Notes under the pieces: generated by a model | Seen by the model: only the letters and a program-made list of their open reading frames with translations | The model's database searches: none | Told to the model about the DNA's origin: nothing | Assembly (NCBI RefSeq): GCF_004359985.1 | Contig: NZ_SMRO01000003.1 | Span: 1,038,206 to 1,102,205 of the forward strand | Origin: Paraburkholderia flava | Lineage (GTDB): Bacteria; Pseudomonadota; Gammaproteobacteria; Burkholderiales; Burkholderiaceae | Direction of reading: 5' to 3' | Length of the DNA stretch: 64,000 bases | Shown: one piece after another, positions 8,016 through 17,744 of the stretch | How positions within the stretch are numbered: position 1 is the first letter of the stretch | Layout of the letters: every line of letters begins with the position of its first letter | Position numbers and translations under genes: made by a program

Positions 8016-8525
8016 TTACTGTTGGTACACGAGGTCGGCGCGGCGGTTCTGCGCCCACGATGCTTCGTCATGACCGGTCGCTTGCGGCTTTTCCTTGCCG
8101 AGGCTCACGGCTTCCATCTGCGAGTCGGGCACGCCCAGCGTCGACAGCGAACGGCGCACGGCTTCTGCACGCTTCTGGCCGAGTGCGAGGTTGTACTCGC
8201 TCGTGCCGCGTTCGTCGGTGTTACCCTGGATCAGCACGTGACGTTCCGGATGGCTCTTCAGATATTGCGCGTGTTGCTGCAGCAGCGACTGGTAGTCGTC
8301 CTTCACCGAATAGCTGTCGAAGTCGAAGTAAATGCTGCGCTTCGCGAGCGGGCTGTTCGGATCGTTCAGCGGATCGACATTGACCTGTGCAACGGCGTTC
8401 GGATTCGGTTGCGTCGAAACAGTGCCGCCCTTGTTGGCGTTGTCGTCGAGCTTCACGCCCGAATGACACGCAGCCAGAGCACCGACCATCAGGACCGCAA
8501 ATGCGATACGAAGTTTGGACATCAT
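8016..8525 (-). CDS. pal: Peptidoglycan-associated lipoprotein Pal
   Basis: 170 residues. The lipoprotein signal MMSKLRIAFAVLMVGALAAC has its lipobox Cys at residue 20. The C-terminal OmpA-like domain carries the peptidoglycan-binding pattern, with YFDFDSYSV, GNTDERGTSEYNLALGQKRA and NRRADLVY. It anchors the outer membrane to peptidoglycan and is moved to the septum by TolB and TolA. A strong ribosome binding site, aaggagag, precedes the start. Confidence 0.97.
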   Translation of the reverse strand: MMSKLRIAFAVLMVGALAACHSGVKLDDNANKGGTVSTQPNPNAVAQVNVDPLNDPNSPLAKRSIYFDFDSYSVKDDYQSLLQQHAQYLKSHPERHVLIQGNTDERGTSEYNLALGQKRAEAVRRSLSTLGVPDSQMEAVSLGKEKPQATGHDEASWAQNRRADLVYQQ

Positions 8526-8544
8526 TTTTAACTCTCCTTGTGTG

Positions 8545-9837
8545 TTATTGCATAAACGGGCCCCAGGACGGCTCGCGAACGCTGCCGCCCTGAACGGACA
8601 GGACCTGCCGGGTGCGACCATCGGTCGACACTGCCGCCAACACGCCACGGCCGTTCACCTGTGTGGCGTAAAGAATGTACTGACCGTTCGCCGCGAAGCT
8701 CGGCGATTCGTCATGTGTGGTGTCGGTGAGCGCCGTCGCGACGCCCGATTGCAGATCCTGCACGTAAAGCTTGAACGCGCCGCCGACGCGCGAGATGTAC
8801 GCGAGCTGCTTGCCGTCCGGGCTCACGCGCGGGCTCGTATTGTAGTTGCCGGTGAACGTCACGCGTTGCGCGCCGCCGGCGTTTTCGCCCTGCGCCGGCA
8901 TCTTGTAGATCTGCGGCGCGCCGCCGCGATCGCTCGTGAAGTAGATCGATTGTCCGTCGGGAGAGAACGCAGGCTCGGTATCGATCGACGTGCCTTGCGT
9001 CAAACGACGCAGTCCGCTGCCGTCCGAATTGACCGCGAAGATCTGCGTATTGCCGGTGCGCGACAGCGCGACTGCAAGCGTGCGGCCGTCAGGCGACCAC
9101 GCCGGCGCGCTGTTGTTACCCTTCTGATCGGAAACGATCACGCGACGGCCCGTGGGCAGGTCGTGGATGTAGACGATCGGCTTCTTCTTTTCGAACGACA
9201 CGTATGCGACCTTCGTGCCGTCGGGCGACCACGCGGGCGAGATAATCGGCTCGGGACTCGACAGCGCGATGTGCGCGTCCTGGCCGTCCGAATCGGAAAT
9301 CTGCAACTGGTAGCGGCCACCGGTCTTGATCACGTACGACAGACGCGTCGCGAACACGCCGCGTGCACCCATCAGTTTTGCGTAGATGTAATCGGCCACC
9401 TTGTGCGCGCTCATCCGCAAACCGCTTTCGGGGCTCACGAGTACGAGACCGCCGAGGCTCTGCTGCTTGACGGTGTCGTACAGTTTAAAACGCACTTCAT
9501 ACTGACCGTTCGCGAGCCGGTTGACGCTGCCCGCGACGAACGCGTCGGCGCCCTTGGCCTTCCATCCGCCGAGGTCGACCGAGTCGGTTTCGGAGACGGG
9601 CGCACCGCCTGCATCGATATTCGTGAATTTGCCGCTGCGTTGCAGATCCTGGCGCACGATTGTGCTGATCTGCTGCGGAGAATTCGTCTCATTGGCGAAA
9701 TTCGCGGTCGCGATCGGGAACTGCGTCGATCCGACGCCCGTGACGAGAACCGTAAGTTCAGCATGCGCGGCACTTCCGGCCGCGATCAGGCACGACGCCA
9801 CTATCGTCCTTACACCTAGCTTGGTCAAAAAACTCAT
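8545..9837 (-). CDS. tolB: Tol-Pal system protein TolB
   Basis: 430 residues. The signal peptide [20 protein letters not shown] ends after AHA. An N-terminal alpha/beta domain (to about residue 165) is followed by repeated beta-propeller blades with the typical [44 protein letters not shown] and [15 protein letters not shown] motifs. Periplasmic partner of Pal and TolA. I reject an upstream start 40 residues earlier because it would bury the signal peptide. It lies 19 bases from pal. Confidence 0.97.
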   Translation of the reverse strand: MSFLTKLGVRTIVASCLIAAGSAAHAELTVLVTGVGSTQFPIATANFANETNSPQQISTIVRQDLQRSGKFTNIDAGGAPVSETDSVDLGGWKAKGADAFVAGSVNRLANGQYEVRFKLYDTVKQQSLGGLVLVSPESGLRMSAHKVADYIYAKLMGARGVFATRLSYVIKTGGRYQLQISDSDGQDAHIALSSPEPIISPAWSPDGTKVAYVSFEKKKPIVYIHDLPTGRRVIVSDQKGNNSAPAWSPDGRTLAVALSRTGNTQIFAVNSDGSGLRRLTQGTSIDTEPAFSPDGQSIYFTSDRGGAPQIYKMPAQGENAGGAQRVTFTGNYNTSPRVSPDGKQLAYISRVGGAFKLYVQDLQSGVATALTDTTHDESPSFAANGQYILYATQVNGRGVLAAVSTDGRTRQVLSVQGGSVREPSWGPFMQ

Positions 9838-9953
9838 CGTCTTTTCCAAATTCCCTAAGAAGCCAATTTTCAAGCAATGGCGACAGATTAGAGACTCAAA
9901 AGTGCCGCATTCGTTCCCAGCGGCGCCGCTTGAGTCATTTTGCACATGCACGG

Positions 9954-10952
9954 TCAATCTGCAGGCGTCAACTTGATGTTGAAGCTCGGCGGGGTTTTCC
10001 CGTCGACGTCGCGCGGCATTGGGTCTGAGCGCCGCACAGCCCGCATCGCAGCTTCATCCCATTCGGCGTTCCCGCTGCTGCTAACTATCGTGGCACTCAA
10101 TACCGTGCCGGTCGGAGAACAGCGTACGGCGATCAGGGTTGTAATCTGGTCCTTCGCGCCCGCGTAGTTCAGGTTCTGCTTCACGAGACGCTTCACCTTG
10201 TCCGCATATCCCGGCGATATTGCCGTCCCGCCGGACCCGCTGCCCGTCCCGCTCTTCGCGAGCCCGTTGCCCGTCGATCCTTCGCCGCCCGCCAGCCCCT
10301 GCATCTGCGCGAGGCGCGCACGGCGTTCCTGATCGAGTTTCTTCGCCTGCACATCGGCCTGGGCTTTCGCTTTCGCGGCCTTATCCGCGTCGGCTTTCTT
10401 CTTCGCGTCGGCCTGCGCCTGCTTCTGCTGATCTTCCTTTTGCTGCTCGAGCTGCTGCTGTTTCTGCTGTTCCGCTAGCTGCTGCTGGCGCAGCTTGTCG
10501 GCTTGCTGTTGCTTCTGCTTCGCGTCGGCGGCTTTCTGCTGCGCGAGCTGGGCGGCCTGCTGTGCCGCGAGTTGCTGCTGACGTTTCGCATCGGCCTCGG
10601 CTTCCTGCTGGGCTTGCAGTTTCTGCCGCTGCTGTTCCGCCAGTTGCGCCTGGCGCGCCGCTTCTTCCTGCTTGCGTTTCTTTTCCTGCAGCGCGATGTC
10701 CGCTTCCTCGTCGTTCACGGGCGGCGTCGGTGCAACCCGCACGGGCGGCGTCGGCACGGGCTGCGGCAGCGTCGTGTCCGGCACGGCTGTCCACAGTTCG
10801 GCCTCGGCGCCCTCGGGCGTGCTGTTTTGCCACTGGATGCCGTGATACAGGAAGTATCCGAGCAGCAGATGCATCACGATCGCAAGAGCAATAGCACGCC
10901 CCGTGCCGCGTTCTCGCGGCGGCTGGAGCGGGTAAGCGGATTCCTGTTTCAT
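9954..10952 (-). CDS. tolA: Energy-transducing inner membrane protein TolA
   Basis: 332 residues. One N-terminal membrane segment ([20 protein letters not shown]) carries the His known to contact TolQ/TolR. A proline-rich linker (about 70-100) follows, then a long Ala/Gln/Lys/Glu coiled coil (about 110-240) that spans the periplasm, and a C-terminal TonB-like domain ending [11 protein letters not shown]. It transmits proton-motive energy to TolB/Pal. Its start overlaps the end of tolR by four bases. Confidence 0.95.
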   Translation of the reverse strand: MKQESAYPLQPPRERGTGRAIALAIVMHLLLGYFLYHGIQWQNSTPEGAEAELWTAVPDTTLPQPVPTPPVRVAPTPPVNDEEADIALQEKKRKQEEAARQAQLAEQQRQKLQAQQEAEADAKRQQQLAAQQAAQLAQQKAADAKQKQQQADKLRQQQLAEQQKQQQLEQQKEDQQKQAQADAKKKADADKAAKAKAQADVQAKKLDQERRARLAQMQGLAGGEGSTGNGLAKSGTGSGSGGTAISPGYADKVKRLVKQNLNYAGAKDQITTLIAVRCSPTGTVLSATIVSSSGNAEWDEAAMRAVRRSDPMPRDVDGKTPPSFNIKLTPAD

Positions 10953-11392
10953 TGCGATTTGACGAGCAACCCGACGCGCTTCACGCCGCGCGCCTTCAGA
11001 TCCGACATCACGTTCATCACGACTTCGTACTTCACGGTTTTGTCAGCGGCGATCACGACCGGCTGGTCCGGATGCGACTGCGCGCGATCCGTGATGAAGC
11101 CGTTCAGATCCGCCTTGGTCATGTCTTCCTGCTGCGTCGCGCCGGCGTCGTCCTTGTACTTGACGTTCATGTTGCCGTCGGCGCGGATGTTGACGACGAC
11201 GGGCGGCGTCTGCTGTTGCGGCGCGGCGCCGCCGACGGTCGGCAGATTGACGATGGACGGTGCGACGAGCGGCGCGGTCACCATGAAGATGACGAGCAGC
11301 ACGAGCATCACGTCGATGTACGGCACCACGTTGATGTCGGCCATCGCGCGGCGCGTACGGCTGCCGCGCATGCTGGAAGAAGAACCGGCCAT
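10949..11392 (-). CDS. tolR: TolR (ExbD family) stator protein
   Basis: 147 residues. The single membrane segment contains the proton-pathway Asp in NVVPYIDVMLVLLVIFMV, and the periplasmic domain ends [11 protein letters not shown]. Together with TolQ it forms the proton-driven motor of the Tol system. There is an 18-residue cytoplasmic head (MAGSSSSMRGSRTRRAMA). Confidence 0.95.
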   Translation of the reverse strand: MAGSSSSMRGSRTRRAMADINVVPYIDVMLVLLVIFMVTAPLVAPSIVNLPTVGGAAPQQQTPPVVVNIRADGNMNVKYKDDAGATQQEDMTKADLNGFITDRAQSHPDQPVVIAADKTVKYEVVMNVMSDLKARGVKRVGLLVKSQ

Positions 11393-11402
11393 GGTGGACT
11401 CC

Positions 11403-12080
11403 TTAGTGAGCCTGGCGCTGCAGGATGTTCGAGAACTCTTCGATGAAGGTCTCGAAGCGGATCGCGAGGCGATCGATGTCGTGAGCGTAGCGGTTATAGG
11501 CGACCACTGCCGGAATCGCCGCGAACAGACCGATCGCGGTTGCCGTCAGCGCTTCGGCGATGCCGGGCGCGACGTTCGCGAGGGTGGCCTGCTGCACGTT
11601 CGCGAGTCCGCGGAATGCGTTCATGATCCCCCACACGGTACCGAACAGACCGATGTACGGGCTCACCGAACCGACCGACGCGAGGAACGCGAGGTTGGCT
11701 TCAAGCACGTCCATCTCGCGCTGGAATGCCGCGCGCATTGCACGGCGCGCGCCGTCGAGAATCGCGCCCGGATCGTTGATGCGCTTTTCCTTGCCCTTCA
11801 GGAATTCGCGCATGCCGGATTCGAAAATCCGTTCGAGCGCGCCGATCGTATGACGGTTGTTCGCGGCGCTTTGATACAGCGCCTGCAGGTCGCCGCCCGA
11901 CCAGAAATCGCGTTCGAAGCGTTCGGTCTGCGCGCGCGCGCGACGGATCGCAAACCACTTGCGGAAGATGAAGGTCCACGACAGCAGCGACAGCAGCAGC
12001 AGCAGCGCCATCACGGCCTGGGCCAGCAGGCTCGCATTGAGGACGAGGGAAACGATCGACAGATCTTGAGTAGTGTTCAT
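11403..12080 (-). CDS. tolQ: TolQ (ExbB/MotA family) proton channel subunit
   Basis: 225 residues with three membrane segments: LVLNASLLAQAVMALLLLLS near the N-terminus, and FLASVGSVSPYIGLFGTVWG plus ALTATAIGLFAAIPAVVAYN in the second half, which hold the conserved GLFGTVWG and TAIGLFAAIPA motifs. It forms the pentameric channel with TolR. Ten bases separate it from tolR. Confidence 0.96.
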   Translation of the reverse strand: MNTTQDLSIVSLVLNASLLAQAVMALLLLLSLLSWTFIFRKWFAIRRARAQTERFERDFWSGGDLQALYQSAANNRHTIGALERIFESGMREFLKGKEKRINDPGAILDGARRAMRAAFQREMDVLEANLAFLASVGSVSPYIGLFGTVWGIMNAFRGLANVQQATLANVAPGIAEALTATAIGLFAAIPAVVAYNRYAHDIDRLAIRFETFIEEFSNILQRQAH

Positions 12081-12234
12081 AGAGGTTCTTGGTCACGTCC
12101 CTAAAGGGGCGTCCGGCTGCAAGGTGCGTCGAAGCTGGCGGTGAGCTAACCGGAAGCTTCGGCATATCCTTCGCCGAACCATGCTTGGTGTGGCTTTGAT
12201 CGTTGCGAGTTCACTGGCGACGTATCAACGGGAT

Positions 12235-12708
12235 TCAGTTGCTTGCCGTTGACACGCCGGTCGTAACCGGACCGCGACGCAACGCCGCGAGTACCGGTGG
12301 AGGAATGGCGGTGGCCTTGAACGCGCTGCGCTCGACGCAGCCGACCTTGATGCTACCGGTGGCGAGCAGGGTACCGTCGCGCCACGCCTCCTGGATGAAA
12401 TCGACGGACGCGCGGCCGAGCCGTTCGATCCGGCTGATCACCATGATGAGGTCGTCGAGCCGTGCGGGCGCCCGATAGTCGAGCGCGGTGCTGCGCACGA
12501 TGAACATCGTGCCCGTTTCGTCGGCGAGCCGTTGCTGGTCGACGCCGCACGCGCGCAACCATTCGGTGCGAGCCCGCTCGAAAAACTTCAGATAATTCGC
12601 GTAGAACACGATACCGCCGGTATCGGTGTCTTCGTAGTACACCCGGATCGGCCACGTGAAGCCTATTTCCGTGCCGGGCTGGCTGCTGGACATATTCATG
12701 CCGCGCAT
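12235..12708 (-). CDS. ybgC: YbgC-type acyl-CoA thioesterase
   Basis: A hotdog-fold protein of about 158 residues with the family active site in VYYEDTDTGGIVFYANYLKF and FERARTEWLRA. It hydrolyses acyl-CoA thioesters and in E. coli associates with phospholipid-synthesis enzymes at the inner membrane. It is the usual first gene of the tol-pal operon. The start is uncertain: ATG codons at 12726, 12708, 12699 and 12693 are all possible and none has a strong ribosome binding site. The gap to tolQ is 154 bases. Confidence 0.93.
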   Translation of the reverse strand: MRGMNMSSSQPGTEIGFTWPIRVYYEDTDTGGIVFYANYLKFFERARTEWLRACGVDQQRLADETGTMFIVRSTALDYRAPARLDDLIMVISRIERLGRASVDFIQEAWRDGTLLATGSIKVGCVERSAFKATAIPPPVLAALRRGPVTTGVSTASN

Positions 12709-12785
12709 TTTACCGGATCGGACCACGGCCTCACGATTTGTAGCTTTTCCGGCAACGCCGAGTCAACGATATGCAGCGCGACTTT

Positions 12786-13532
12786 TTACCCGCGATGCAC
12801 CGACAGCCCCGCGAACGACTGCGCGACCGGCATCAGTTCGATCGTGTTGATGTTCACGTGCGCGGGACGCGTGGCGATCCAGTAGATCGAATCGGCGATG
12901 TCTTCGGCAGTGAGCGGCTGCACGTTCTGATAGACGCCCGCTGCCTTCTGGTCGTCGCCGCGGAAACGCACGTTTGAAAACTCGGTGCCGCCGCACAGGC
13001 CCGGCTCGACGTCGGTGACGCGCACCGACGTGCCGGACAGATCCGCGCGCAGGTTCAGGCTGAACTGGCGCACGAACGCCTTGGTCGCGCCGTACACGTT
13101 GCCGCCCGCATACGGCCAGTTGGCCGCCGCGGAACCGAGGTTGAACACGTGCCCTCGATTGCGCTCGACCATCCCCGGCAACAGCGCGCGGGTGACCTGT
13201 ACGAGCCCGGTGCAGTTGGTGTCGATCATCGTCTGCCAGTCGTCCAGCACGGCGCGCTGCGCGGGTTCGAGGCCGAGCGCGAGGCCCGCGTTGTTGACCA
13301 GCACGTCGACGGCGGCGAAATCGGCCGGCAGCGAGCCCGGCAGCGCTTCCACTGCGGCGCGGTCGCGCACGTCGAGTTCGAACGGCAGCAGACGGTCGCC
13401 GAGTTCGGCGGCGAGCGCGTCGAGACGATCCTTGCGGCGCGCGGTGGCGACGACGCTGTGACCGCCGTTGACGAACGCTCTTGCGATGGCGGCGCCGAAC
13501 CCTGCGGACGCCCCGGTGACGAACACGATCAT
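12786..13532 (-). CDS. ydfG: YdfG-type NADP-dependent 3-hydroxy acid/malonic semialdehyde dehydrogenase
   Basis: 248 residues, a short-chain dehydrogenase with the cofactor loop TGASAGFGAAIARAF, NNAGLALG, and the catalytic Tyr-Lys in YGATKAFVRQFSLNL. Sequence runs such as WPYAGGNVYGATKAFV, EPGLCGGTEFSNVRF and PAHVNINTIELMPV are those of E. coli YdfG, which oxidises L-allo-threonine and reduces malonic semialdehyde. The start at 13532 (MIVFVTG) places the Rossmann strand at the N-terminus as in E. coli. It is divergent from glyA. Confidence 0.93.
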   Translation of the reverse strand: MIVFVTGASAGFGAAIARAFVNGGHSVVATARRKDRLDALAAELGDRLLPFELDVRDRAAVEALPGSLPADFAAVDVLVNNAGLALGLEPAQRAVLDDWQTMIDTNCTGLVQVTRALLPGMVERNRGHVFNLGSAAANWPYAGGNVYGATKAFVRQFSLNLRADLSGTSVRVTDVEPGLCGGTEFSNVRFRGDDQKAAGVYQNVQPLTAEDIADSIYWIATRPAHVNINTIELMPVAQSFAGLSVHRG

Positions 13533-13714
13533 TGCTGCTCCATGGTCGGTGAAAAGGAAGGGCACAAGCCTACTTCCAATGCCGCGTTGCGGCAAGGTGG
13601 ATTCGCGCATCCGGACGGCGCGCAGGCGCCGTGGGGCGGGGCTGTGGCGGATACGGACCGGTGCCGGTCCCGGTTGCCTATTCAGGGCCGTTCCCATACA
13701 CTAACGCGCTCAAT

Positions 13715-13828
13715 CCCTGCGTGACTGGCGATAGAACCCTTCGGGTTCAAGGTGGAACGACCCACCGTGAAGCGCAGGGTGCCGTTTTGCCGTTCGCCTG
13801 GGCAGCCGTGATCCGCGCGCCGTTTTTT
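13715..13828 (+). ncRNA. ZTP (pfl motif) riboswitch in the glyA leader
   Basis: The leader of glyA shows every landmark of the ZTP aptamer: P1 formed by ccctgcg (13715-13721) and cgcaggg (13773-13779), the conserved GTGACTGGCGA after P1, a hairpin gaacccttcgggttc, a second hairpin ggtgg/ccacc, and the distal element CGCCTGGGCAG (13795-13805) that makes the pseudoknot. A T6 run at 13823-13828 could belong to the expression platform. ZTP/ZMP signals low 10-formyl-tetrahydrofolate and in known cases turns on one-carbon genes such as glyA. Sequence and pairing are seen; function is family knowledge. Confidence 0.88.
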
Positions 13829-13999
13829 CGGTGCCGCCGGTGGCTGTCCTGCCTCGCGTGTGCGGCCTTCCTTCATCCGCCATGTCAAGGCTGGCCCAGC
13901 CGCCAGCAGCACCGCGTGCCCGCTGCGCGCTTTGTGCACCACTCGAAGCATGAGCCGGCGCACGATCCGGTCAACCTGAACACACTTAACGGAACCCGT
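13829..13999 (+). other. Rest of the glyA leader
   Basis: About 170 bases between the riboswitch T-run and the glyA ATG. The frame is open through part of it in phase with glyA, but codon content is poor and family length argues against a longer protein. No clear ribosome binding site better than ggaac just before the ATG. Confidence 0.4.
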
Positions 14000-15247
14000 A
14001 TGTTTGACAGAGCCGAAAGCACTATCGCCAGCGTCGATCCCGAAATCTTCAACGCGATCGAACAGGAAAACCGCCGTCAGGAAGAGCACATCGAACTGAT
14101 CGCGTCGGAGAACTACACGAGCCCGGCCGTGATGGCCGCGCAGGGTTCGCAACTCACGAACAAGTACGCAGAAGGCTATCCGGGCAAGCGCTACTACGGC
14201 GGCTGCGAGTACGTCGACATCGTCGAGCAGCTTGCGATCGATCGCGTAAAGCAGCTGTTCGGCGCCGAAGCCGCGAACGTGCAGCCGAATTCCGGTTCGC
14301 AGGCGAACCAGGGCGTGTTCTTCGCGATGCTCAAGCCGGGCGACACGATCATGGGCATGAGCCTCGCGCACGGCGGTCACTTGACGCACGGCTCGCCCGT
14401 CAACATGTCGGGCAAGTGGTTCAACGTGGTCAGCTACGGCCTGAACGAAGCGGAAGATATCGACTACGACGCCGCACAAAAACTCGCCGAAGAACACAAG
14501 CCGAAGATGATCGTCGCGGGCGCGTCGGCGTTCGCGCTGCGCATCGACTTCGAACGCCTGTCGAAGATCGCGAAGTCGGTCGGCGCGTATCTGATGGTCG
14601 ACATGGCGCACTACGCCGGCCTGATCGCAGCGGGCGTCTATCCGAACCCGGTGCCGCATTCGGATTTCGTCACGACCACCACGCACAAGAGCCTGCGCGG
14701 TCCGCGCGGCGGCGTGATCCTGATGAAGGCCGAGTACGAGAAGCAGATCAATTCGGCGATCTTCCCCGGCATCCAGGGCGGTCCGCTGATGCACGTGATC
14801 GCCGCGAAGGCCGTCGCGTTCAAGGAAGCGCTGTCGCCGGAATTCAAGACGTATCAGCAGAAGGTGGTCGACAATGCGCGCGTGCTCGCCGAAACGCTGG
14901 TGAAGCGCGGCCTGCGCATCGTGTCGGGTCGCACCGAAAGCCACGTGATGCTGGTCGATCTGCGCGCGAAGCAGATCACCGGCAAGGCAGCGGAAGCCGT
15001 GCTCGGCGCCGCGCACATCACCGTGAACAAGAACGCGATTCCGAACGATCCGGAAAAGCCGTTCGTTACGAGCGGCGTGCGCCTCGGCTCGCCGGCGATG
15101 ACGACGCGCGGTTTCGGTACGAAGGAAGCCGAGCAGGTCGGCAACCTGATCGCCGACGTGCTCGAGAACCCGGAAGACACGGCGACGATCGATCGCGTGC
15201 GCGCGCAGGTCGCCGAGCTGACGAAGCGTTTCCCGGTCTACCGCTAA
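14000..15247 (+). CDS. glyA: Serine hydroxymethyltransferase
   Basis: 415 residues, full length for the family. It interconverts serine and glycine with transfer of the one-carbon unit to tetrahydrofolate. The PLP Lys is in [15 protein letters not shown]; also seen are [22 protein letters not shown] and the C-terminal [13 protein letters not shown]. The ATG at 14000 gives [17 protein letters not shown], the normal N-terminus. The gene is preceded by a ZTP riboswitch and followed six bases later by nrdR. Confidence 0.98.
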   Translation: MFDRAESTIASVDPEIFNAIEQENRRQEEHIELIASENYTSPAVMAAQGSQLTNKYAEGYPGKRYYGGCEYVDIVEQLAIDRVKQLFGAEAANVQPNSGSQANQGVFFAMLKPGDTIMGMSLAHGGHLTHGSPVNMSGKWFNVVSYGLNEAEDIDYDAAQKLAEEHKPKMIVAGASAFALRIDFERLSKIAKSVGAYLMVDMAHYAGLIAAGVYPNPVPHSDFVTTTTHKSLRGPRGGVILMKAEYEKQINSAIFPGIQGGPLMHVIAAKAVAFKEALSPEFKTYQQKVVDNARVLAETLVKRGLRIVSGRTESHVMLVDLRAKQITGKAAEAVLGAAHITVNKNAIPNDPEKPFVTSGVRLGSPAMTTRGFGTKEAEQVGNLIADVLENPEDTATIDRVRAQVAELTKRFPVYR

Positions 15248-15253
15248 GCTGCC

Positions 15254-15745
15254 ATGCACTGCCCCTTCTGCCGGCATGACGACACGCAGGTTGTAGATTC
15301 GCGTGTGTCCGAAGATGGTGCGACGATCCGCCGGCGCCGTCGTTGCGCGGCCTGCGACAAACGTTTTACGACGTACGAGCGGGTCGAGCTGGCGTTGCCG
15401 TCGGTCGTCAAGAAGGATGGCACCCGCACCGAATTCGACCGCCGCAAGATCGTCGCGAGCATGCAGCTTGCGTTGAGAAAGCGGCCAGTCGCAGCGGACG
15501 CGATCGATGCGGCGGTTGCCCGCATCGAATATCAACTGCTCGGTAGCGGCGAGCGTGAAGTGCGCAGCGAACGTCTCGGCGAGCTCGTGATGAACGAGCT
15601 GCGCGCGCTCGACACGATCGCGTACGTGCGCTTCGCGTCGGTGTACCGGCGTTTCGAGGACGTCTCCGAATTCGAGGACGTGATCGAGGAATTCCGTCGC
15701 GCGAGTTCGCCGCCTGCGCCCGTGAAGCCTTCGCGCAAACGCTGA
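15254..15745 (+). CDS. nrdR: Transcriptional repressor NrdR
   Basis: 163 residues. An N-terminal zinc ribbon ([15 protein letters not shown] ... [15 protein letters not shown]) is followed by an ATP-cone domain ([16 protein letters not shown]). NrdR senses ATP/dATP and represses ribonucleotide reductase operons at NrdR boxes. It is probably co-transcribed with glyA. The C-terminal tail is Pro/Lys/Arg-rich. Confidence 0.97.
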   Translation: MHCPFCRHDDTQVVDSRVSEDGATIRRRRRCAACDKRFTTYERVELALPSVVKKDGTRTEFDRRKIVASMQLALRKRPVAADAIDAAVARIEYQLLGSGEREVRSERLGELVMNELRALDTIAYVRFASVYRRFEDVSEFEDVIEEFRRASSPPAPVKPSRKR

Positions 15746-15757
15746 AGTTTTGCTGTG

Positions 15758-15789
15758 CGGGCGCACGTTCGTTGCGCCCGTTTTGTTTG
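15758..15789 (+). terminator. Terminator after nrdR
   Basis: Hairpin cgggcgca (15758-15765) / tgcgcccg (15773-15780) followed by ttttgttt. Confidence 0.8.
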
Positions 15790-15937
15790 GCCCGTTCATT
15801 TCTCTTCCCCGTTTTCGCTGTTCATGTGCAGGTTTGCACAGGGCGGCGTGCGTCCGCCACCTGGCCGTTCGGCTGATTGTTCCGCGCTGCGCGCATCGAT
15901 AGATTGACTGTGTTCCGATCCAGTCAGGAGATGCGCG

Positions 15938-16510
15938 ATGGTGTCTGCTTCATTCCCGTTACCTCGTCGTACATGCCGCGGATTCACGCTCGTTGAAACG
16001 CTTGTGGTCGTCGCGTTGATTGCGACGCTGGCGCTGTTCGCGGTGCCTTCGTTTATCGCGTGGCGCGTGCGCGATCAGGTCGACGCGCGAGCGCAATCGA
16101 TGGTCGCCACATTGAGCTATGCACGCAGCGAAGCGCTGCGTCGTGGCGTGCGCGTGACCGTGTGCCGTATCGATACGTTGCGTCATTGCCTTGCGGTGGG
16201 TAGCGCATGCGGCAGCGGCGCGACGGACTGGTCGTGCGGCTGGGCGGTGATGGCCGATGAGGGCAGCACGGCGCCGCCCGCGCTATTGCGCATGCAGCCC
16301 GGTCTCGCGGCGATTAACGTGACTGGTCTTCTCACGAATCTCACGTTCACGCCGCCGGCGGGCCTCGCGATCGGTGGTTTTCGCAGCTTCGAGTTCGCGC
16401 CGCACGCGGCTTCGCAGACGATGCGCGGCAACGCGTGGCGACGGTGCATCCGGATCGCGTCGGGCGGACGCGCGCGGATCGCCGATGGTGCTTGCGGAGC
16501 GCCATCGTGA
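15938..16510 (+). CDS. GspH/FimT-type minor pseudopilin
   Basis: 190 residues. The prepilin signal RTCRG|FTLVETLVVVALIATL has Gly at -1 and Glu at +5 for PilD cleavage, followed by the hydrophobic alpha1 helix. The rest is the beta-sheet head with paired Cys. FimT/GspH proteins initiate or decorate type IV pili and in some species bind DNA for uptake. An aggag site precedes the ATG. It is first of five overlapping minor pilin genes. Confidence 0.88.
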   Translation: MVSASFPLPRRTCRGFTLVETLVVVALIATLALFAVPSFIAWRVRDQVDARAQSMVATLSYARSEALRRGVRVTVCRIDTLRHCLAVGSACGSGATDWSCGWAVMADEGSTAPPALLRMQPGLAAINVTGLLTNLTFTPPAGLAIGGFRSFEFAPHAASQTMRGNAWRRCIRIASGGRARIADGACGAPS

Positions 16511-16935
16511 CGCGGCGAGCTTTGGTTAATCGTGTAGCGGGCAATGCGTTGATCGAGGTCATGCTCGCCGTTTCGTTGATGGCTACGACGGCACTTGGTC
16601 TGATCGCCGCGCAGTTGTGGACCGCGCGTGAAGCGCACGCGTCGGCGACGCGCGAGCAGGCCGTGCTTGTGTCGGATGCATTGACGGAGATCGCGCGCAG
16701 TGACTCGACCGGCGATGCGGCATCGATGCGCTGGCGCTCGCTTGCGGCGATGCTGCTGCCGCAGGGTGACGCATCGGTGCGTCACCTGGGCGGCGGTGCG
16801 TCGGTCGTGCAGGTGTTGTGGCATGCGCTGCCTGAGTCGCATGTGAGCGGCAGTGCGGTCGATGTGCCGGAGTCATGCGGCGGCATCGCGGCGCCCGTCG
16901 GCATGCATTGTGTCGTGATGGCGTTTGCGCGATGA
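16507..16935 (+). CDS. pilV: PilV-type minor pilin
   Basis: 142 residues, starting at a GTG (16507) that overlaps the stop of the previous gene. Prepilin site NRVAG|NALIEVMLAVSLMATTALGL keeps Gly at -1 and Glu at +5, although +1 is Asn rather than Phe. PilV helps prime type IV pilus assembly. Overlaps the next gene by four bases. Confidence 0.82.
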   Translation: MTRRALVNRVAGNALIEVMLAVSLMATTALGLIAAQLWTAREAHASATREQAVLVSDALTEIARSDSTGDAASMRWRSLAAMLLPQGDASVRHLGGGASVVQVLWHALPESHVSGSAVDVPESCGGIAAPVGMHCVVMAFAR

Positions 16936-17744
16936 CCCGATCGATACGTGTTTCGCGCGGACATACGCTGATCGAATTGATGATCGCGGTAACGCTGGGT
17001 CTCGTTGTGGTGGCCGGCGCCGTGTCGCTGTATCGCTCGCAGCGTGCTGCGTTCGTGCAGGCCGCCGACGCTGCGCGCATCCACGACTCCGGCATCGCCG
17101 CGTTGTCGCTGCTTGCCGCGCAGGTGCGCATGGCGGGTTTCACGCCCGCGCAGTTGCCGCCCGGCGAAGCGATCGCAGGAGTCTTTGGATGCTCCGGCGC
17201 AAGAGCGGTCGGTGACGACGATCAGCTAAGGTGCGAGTCGCTTGCGACGCATTCGGACGGACTACGCGTGCGCTACGTCGGCGATACCGTTTCGACGTGG
17301 ATGTCTGCCGATGGCCGCGCGACCGACTGTCTCGGGCAAGGTGTAGACAGCGACGTCGACGGTAGCGACGACGCGCCGCATGCGTCGATCTTTAACAGCT
17401 TCTACATCAAGACAGGCAGTACGACCGGCGAGCCCGAACTGTATTGCGAAGGGAGTGGTCACGCCGGGTTTGCGCAACCGCTGGTGGAGGGCATCGAGCG
17501 TCTGCGCATCCATTACTGGTTGTCGGGCGCACAGGGCGCGCTCGATGCATCCGCGATCGCGCGAAGCCAGTGGCCGCAGGTCGTTGCCGTCGATCTGTGC
17601 GTGCTGGTGCACGGTGCACCGCTTGGCCGGCGCATGCGCTACATCGATTGCGACGATGCGATGGTGATGCCAGCCGATACGCGTGCAAGGCAGGCATTCT
17701 GGCGACGCGTCGCGATCCGCAATCAGGAAGGGAGCGGACGATGA
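16932..17744 (+). CDS. pilW: PilW-type minor pilin
   Basis: 270 residues from the ATG at 16932. Prepilin site VSRG|HTLIELMIAVTLGLVVVAGA. The long head domain contains several Cys and is the length expected for PilW. It acts with PilV, PilX and FimT at the pilus tip. Overlaps pilX by four bases. Confidence 0.88.
   Translation: MTRSIRVSRGHTLIELMIAVTLGLVVVAGAVSLYRSQRAAFVQAADAARIHDSGIAALSLLAAQVRMAGFTPAQLPPGEAIAGVFGCSGARAVGDDDQLRCESLATHSDGLRVRYVGDTVSTWMSADGRATDCLGQGVDSDVDGSDDAPHASIFNSFYIKTGSTTGEPELYCEGSGHAGFAQPLVEGIERLRIHYWLSGAQGALDASAIARSQWPQVVAVDLCVLVHGAPLGRRMRYIDCDDAMVMPADTRARQAFWRRVAIRNQEGSGR

Noticed and set aside
7071..8531. A 486-codon plus-strand frame opposite pal and cpoB
   Set aside because: Antisense to two well-identified genes, with biased Arg/Leu/Val composition typical of shadows.
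13682..15799. A 705-codon minus-strand frame opposite glyA and nrdR
   Set aside because: Antisense frames stay open by chance in GC-rich genes; the product is Arg/His-rich without any domain, and glyA/nrdR are certain on the plus strand.
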